From: Oceanococcus sp. HetDA_MAG_MS8
GTDB taxonomy: Bacteria > Pseudomonadota > Gammaproteobacteria > Nevskiales > Oceanococcaceae
Assembly (NCBI GenBank): GCA_019192445.1
Contig: JAHCMK010000005.1
Span: 1 to 64,000 of the forward strand
Length of the DNA stretch: 64,000 nucleotides
Direction: 5' to 3'
Below, one piece after another: positions 61,480-64,000 of this stretch. The notes under the pieces were generated by a model. That model was not told the origin of the DNA, made no database searches, and saw nothing but the letters and a program-made list of their open reading frames with translations. Every line of letters begins with the position of its first letter. Position 1 is the stretch's first letter. The translations under genes and the position numbers were made by a program.

Positions 61480-63254
61480 GTCTGCCCTCGTAGGTGTTCA
61501 CGCAGCCACAGTTCCAACAGGCCGATCTGCCACATTTCGGAGCCACGCAATGGAGTGATGTAGTCATCGGGGGAGGCCAAGCGGTCTTCAATGGCTTGAC
61601 GCTGCAAGATGCCCGCGGTGCAGGCCTGTGGGTCCAGTAAGCTGTCACGCAGGCGGTCCAGCAGCCCGCCGCGCAGATAACGCAGCGCGGGCACCGGGAA
61701 ATACCCCTTAGGCCGGTCAATGACTTCGCGCGGAACCAGCTTGCGTGCCAGGCTCTTAAGCAAGCCTTTGCCGCCATCGGCCAGTTTCAATTGGCTAGGC
61801 ACACGGGCGGCGAACTCGACCACTTCATGGTCCAAGAAAGGCACCCGTGCCTCAAGCCCGAAGGCCATCGTCATGTTATCCACGCGTTTAACCGGGTCGT
61901 CGGCCAACATGACTTGGGTATCCAGGCGTAAAGCCTTGGCCACGGGGTCCTCTGCGCCAGGCAAGTCGAAGTGTGAACGAACGAAGGCTTGGCTAGGGTC
62001 CGGCTCGGCCAGCCAATCCGGCTCTAGCAACTGGGCCATACCAGCTTGGTCACGGTCAAAAAAGGCTTTGGCGTAGGTTTGCACCGGATCGCTGGTGTGC
62101 TGCATCGGTGGGTACCAGTGATAGCCCGCAAAAATTTCATCCGCGCCTTGGCCGCTTTGCACAACTTTGAGATGTTGGCTGACGGCCTGTGACAATAAAA
62201 AGAAGCCTACATTGTCATGGCTTACCATAGGCTCACTCATGGCTCGGATCGTGGGATCCAAGGCCGCCATCATTTCCGTTTCCGGTACCGGAATTTTGTG
62301 GTGCGTGGTGCCAAACTCGGCTGCTACGCGGTCGGAGTATTTGAACTCATCGCCTTCGGTATCGCCCCTCGAATCGAAGCCGACTGAGAAGGTGTGTAGG
62401 CCAGACTGCCCGGCCTCGGCCAGCAAGGCCACAATGAGGCTGGAGTCCACGCCGCCTGATAGCAATACTCCCACTGGCACATCGGCCACCATGCGTCGAT
62501 CCACAGCGCGGCGCATGACGGCATGTAGCTCCTCTTCCCAATCAGCGGCTGAGCGCTGGCCGTCATCGGCTGGGAACTCAGGTTTCCAGTACAGCGTGTC
62601 TTGGATGCGCCCATCGGGTTGGATATGACGGATTGTCGCCGGGGGCATTTTCTGCACACCGTTTACGATGGTGTGCGGTGGTGGAACCACAGCATGCCAG
62701 CTGAGGTAATGATGGAGGGCCACGGGGTTAATGCTGCTATCCACATCACCACTGGCCAGCAGGGCCGGCAAGGTCGAGGCGAAGCGTAAGCCGCCTTGGA
62801 GTGCTTGGACGTAAAGAGGTTTGATGCCCAGGCGATCACGGACCAGCCATGTATGGGCAGAGCTGAGGTGGTGCAGGGCAAAGGCAAACATGCCATTGAG
62901 CCGGTGCACGCAGTCTGGGCCCCACTCAATCCAGGCCCGAAGGATGACCTCAGTATCGCCCTGGGAGCGAAAGCTGTGGCCACGCCCTTCCAACTCTTTG
63001 CGCAGCTCCTGATAGTTGTATATGCAGCCGTTAAAGACCATGGCATAGCCTGCGGCCTCATCTACGAAGGGTTGGGCGCTGGCATCGGAGAGGTCAATGA
63101 TCTTGAGTCGGCGGTGACCGAGCAGTAAGGGCCCCTGGGCAAAAAAGCCCTCAGCATCAGGGCCGCGTGGCCTCAGCTGCTGGTTAATGCGTTGATGTAC
63201 TTGCCGGTCAGGCTGTTGGTTATCGAAGCGGATTTCTCCGTGCAGTCCACACAT
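61476..63254 (-). CDS. asnO: N-acetylglutaminylglutamine amidotransferase
   Basis: A 592-residue asparagine-synthetase-like enzyme. Cys2 in MCGLHGEIRF is the glutaminase nucleophile. The PP-loop SGGVDSS lies near residue 265, and GQGADEIFAGYHWYPP follows. It amidates the terminal carboxylate of the dipeptide to finish the compatible solute N-acetylglutaminylglutamine amide, made under osmotic stress. It starts 11 bp after the MarR-type regulator. Confidence 0.94.
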   Translation of the reverse strand: MCGLHGEIRFDNQQPDRQVHQRINQQLRPRGPDAEGFFAQGPLLLGHRRLKIIDLSDASAQPFVDEAAGYAMVFNGCIYNYQELRKELEGRGHSFRSQGDTEVILRAWIEWGPDCVHRLNGMFAFALHHLSSAHTWLVRDRLGIKPLYVQALQGGLRFASTLPALLASGDVDSSINPVALHHYLSWHAVVPPPHTIVNGVQKMPPATIRHIQPDGRIQDTLYWKPEFPADDGQRSAADWEEELHAVMRRAVDRRMVADVPVGVLLSGGVDSSLIVALLAEAGQSGLHTFSVGFDSRGDTEGDEFKYSDRVAAEFGTTHHKIPVPETEMMAALDPTIRAMSEPMVSHDNVGFFLLSQAVSQHLKVVQSGQGADEIFAGYHWYPPMQHTSDPVQTYAKAFFDRDQAGMAQLLEPDWLAEPDPSQAFVRSHFDLPGAEDPVAKALRLDTQVMLADDPVKRVDNMTMAFGLEARVPFLDHEVVEFAARVPSQLKLADGGKGLLKSLARKLVPREVIDRPKGYFPVPALRYLRGGLLDRLRDSLLDPQACTAGILQRQAIEDRLASPDDYITPLRGSEMWQIGLLELWLREHLRGQT

Positions 63255-63265
63255 AGGGGTCTCGT

Positions 63266-63724
63266 TTAATCGTTTGCAGGGGTTTGCTCGGCAATCAGAG
63301 TTGCCAAGTCGAGCACGCCGCTGAGCAGGCGTTGCCGCCGCGCTGGGGGGAGGTTGGCAAAAGTGGTTAGAAAGCTGCTCGGTAGTAAGCCGGCTTCAGA
63401 GCCTAATGCCAAATGGCCGGCAGGGGTGAGGTGTACCACGGTACGGCGCTTGTCATCTGCATCTCGGCGCCGTTCAATCAGGCCTTTGGTCGCCAACCTT
63501 AAGCTGATATCGGTGGTGGTGGCTTGGGATAAGCACACTGCCTGACTCAGGGCCGTGATACTGAGGGGCTCGCTAGCTTGAGCCAGAGTTGCCAGGGTGA
63601 GGGCTTGGGGAGCCGTCAGCCCCGATAGCGCGTTTTGGCGGCGCGAATGCCGGTCCAAAGCATGGTTAATACGGCGCAGGGCAATCGCCAGCGCTCCCAG
63701 ATCTACTTCGATCTCGGCATTCAT
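63266..63724 (-). CDS. MarR-family transcriptional regulator
   Basis: A 152-residue winged-helix protein: LTAPQALTLATLAQ, the recognition helix SQATTTDISLRLATKGLIERRRDADDKR in family register, and HLTPAGHLAL. It is the first gene of the NAGGN operon and a likely local regulator. ATG 63724 is used; a TTG at 63733 is in frame. A palindrome lies 13 bp upstream of the start. Confidence 0.88.
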   Translation of the reverse strand: MNAEIEVDLGALAIALRRINHALDRHSRRQNALSGLTAPQALTLATLAQASEPLSITALSQAVCLSQATTTDISLRLATKGLIERRRDADDKRRTVVHLTPAGHLALGSEAGLLPSSFLTTFANLPPARRQRLLSGVLDLATLIAEQTPAND

Positions 63725-63736
63725 CGTGTTCAATAT

Positions 63737-63748
63737 ATCGTCTACGAT
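63737..63748. promoter_or_regulatory. Candidate MarR operator
   Basis: ATCGT-CT-ACGAT, a perfect 5-bp inverted repeat, lies 13-24 bp before the marR start and between marR and the divergent lipoprotein gene. Autoregulation, and perhaps control of both directions, is inferred. Confidence 0.45.
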
Positions 63749-63837
63749 GCAACTTCACAACCGAATGCCGGATGCGCTGTTATGCTCTGCGACAAACTCC
63801 GGCGCTTGATGCCGAGCACATTTGGGGAGACCGTGAG

Positions 63838-64000
63838 ATGAAGACACTCTGGATTGGGGGACTGTGTTTGGCCTTGCTGGGCTGTGGCCAAAGCCATGTA
63901 GATTCTCAGCGCGTGGCGGTGGCTAGCGTGGAGGCTTTGGATAAGCACAGCGAAGAATTTCGGGAAGGCGTCGAAGAAATCGCCCCAGGAATCTGGATTG
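63838..64000 (+). CDS. Lipoprotein, possibly MBL-fold alkylsulfatase, off the right edge
   Basis: The frame opens at ATG 63838 after GGGGAG and runs off the edge after 54 residues. The signal peptide ends in a lipobox LALLGCG (Cys16). The mature start ALDKHSEEFREGVEEIA resembles the beginning of alkyl/aryl-sulfatases with a metallo-beta-lactamase fold, just before the GxWVAIG region. The catalytic part is outside the window, so the enzyme call is tentative. It is divergent from the marR/NAGGN operon. Confidence 0.5.
   Translation, partial: MKTLWIGGLCLALLGCGQSHVDSQRVAVASVEALDKHSEEFREGVEEIAPGIWI

Overview
The window reads as one stretch of a gammaproteobacterial chromosome. Supporting evidence is minC-minD-minE, FadE-type acyl-CoA dehydrogenase, the AsmA/mutY/yggX/tRNA-Phe block (an order I know from Pseudomonas), YafQ/DinJ, and the NAGGN osmolyte operon typical of Pseudomonas-like and halotolerant bacteria. 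A phasin with a histone-like tail suggests a polyester (PHA) maker. Species-level assignment is inference only; a Nevskiales/Lysobacterales-like or marine gammaproteobacterium would fit.

Region 1, 1-1750: two pirin-family genes (one runs off the left edge and carries an 84-bp in-frame tandem duplication) and a DUF6933-like gene.

Region 2, 1750-17890: a defence island. In order it holds a higBA toxin-antitoxin pair with a perfect palindromic operator, a three-gene system matching Shango (TerB-domain protein, P-loop ATPase, Lhr-like helicase), a wrecked minus-strand gene, a DUF433/DUF5615 toxin-antitoxin pair whose toxin is cut by a TGA, a complete Wadjet operon (jetA-jetB-jetC-jetD, all genes overlapping), an IS1595-type transposase relic, a 59-residue two-helix membrane protein and a vapBC pair.

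Region 3, 17900-29600: metabolic and accessory genes. First comes an operon for a GMC oxidoreductase, its Tat-exported small subunit and a ThuA-like lipoprotein. Then comes a divergent cluster I cannot match to a named system: a patatin-like phospholipase with two membrane segments inserted in its catalytic domain and a probable GAF-like C-terminus, plus a small partner, facing a three-gene ATGA-overlapped operon (membrane protein, amidase without signal peptide, secreted protein). Small membrane proteins and two decayed genes follow.

Region 4, 29600-45060: exported M1 peptidase with DUF6702 protein, dinJ-yafQ, ugd, an ECF42-type sigma factor with its YciI/DGPF partner, tRNA-Phe, yggX, mutY, an SRPBCC protein, AsmA, a secreted subtilase and an AbgT transporter.

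Region 5, 45100-64000: P-type cation ATPase, glpD overlapping fadE, an alpha/beta hydrolase divergent from minCDE, a YihY protein, phasin, ExoD, DUF6489, and the NAGGN operon (marR, asnO, ngg, M42 peptidase). A lipoprotein gene, perhaps an alkylsulfatase, runs off the right edge.

All family assignments come from reading motifs and remembered family sequences; no database search was run.
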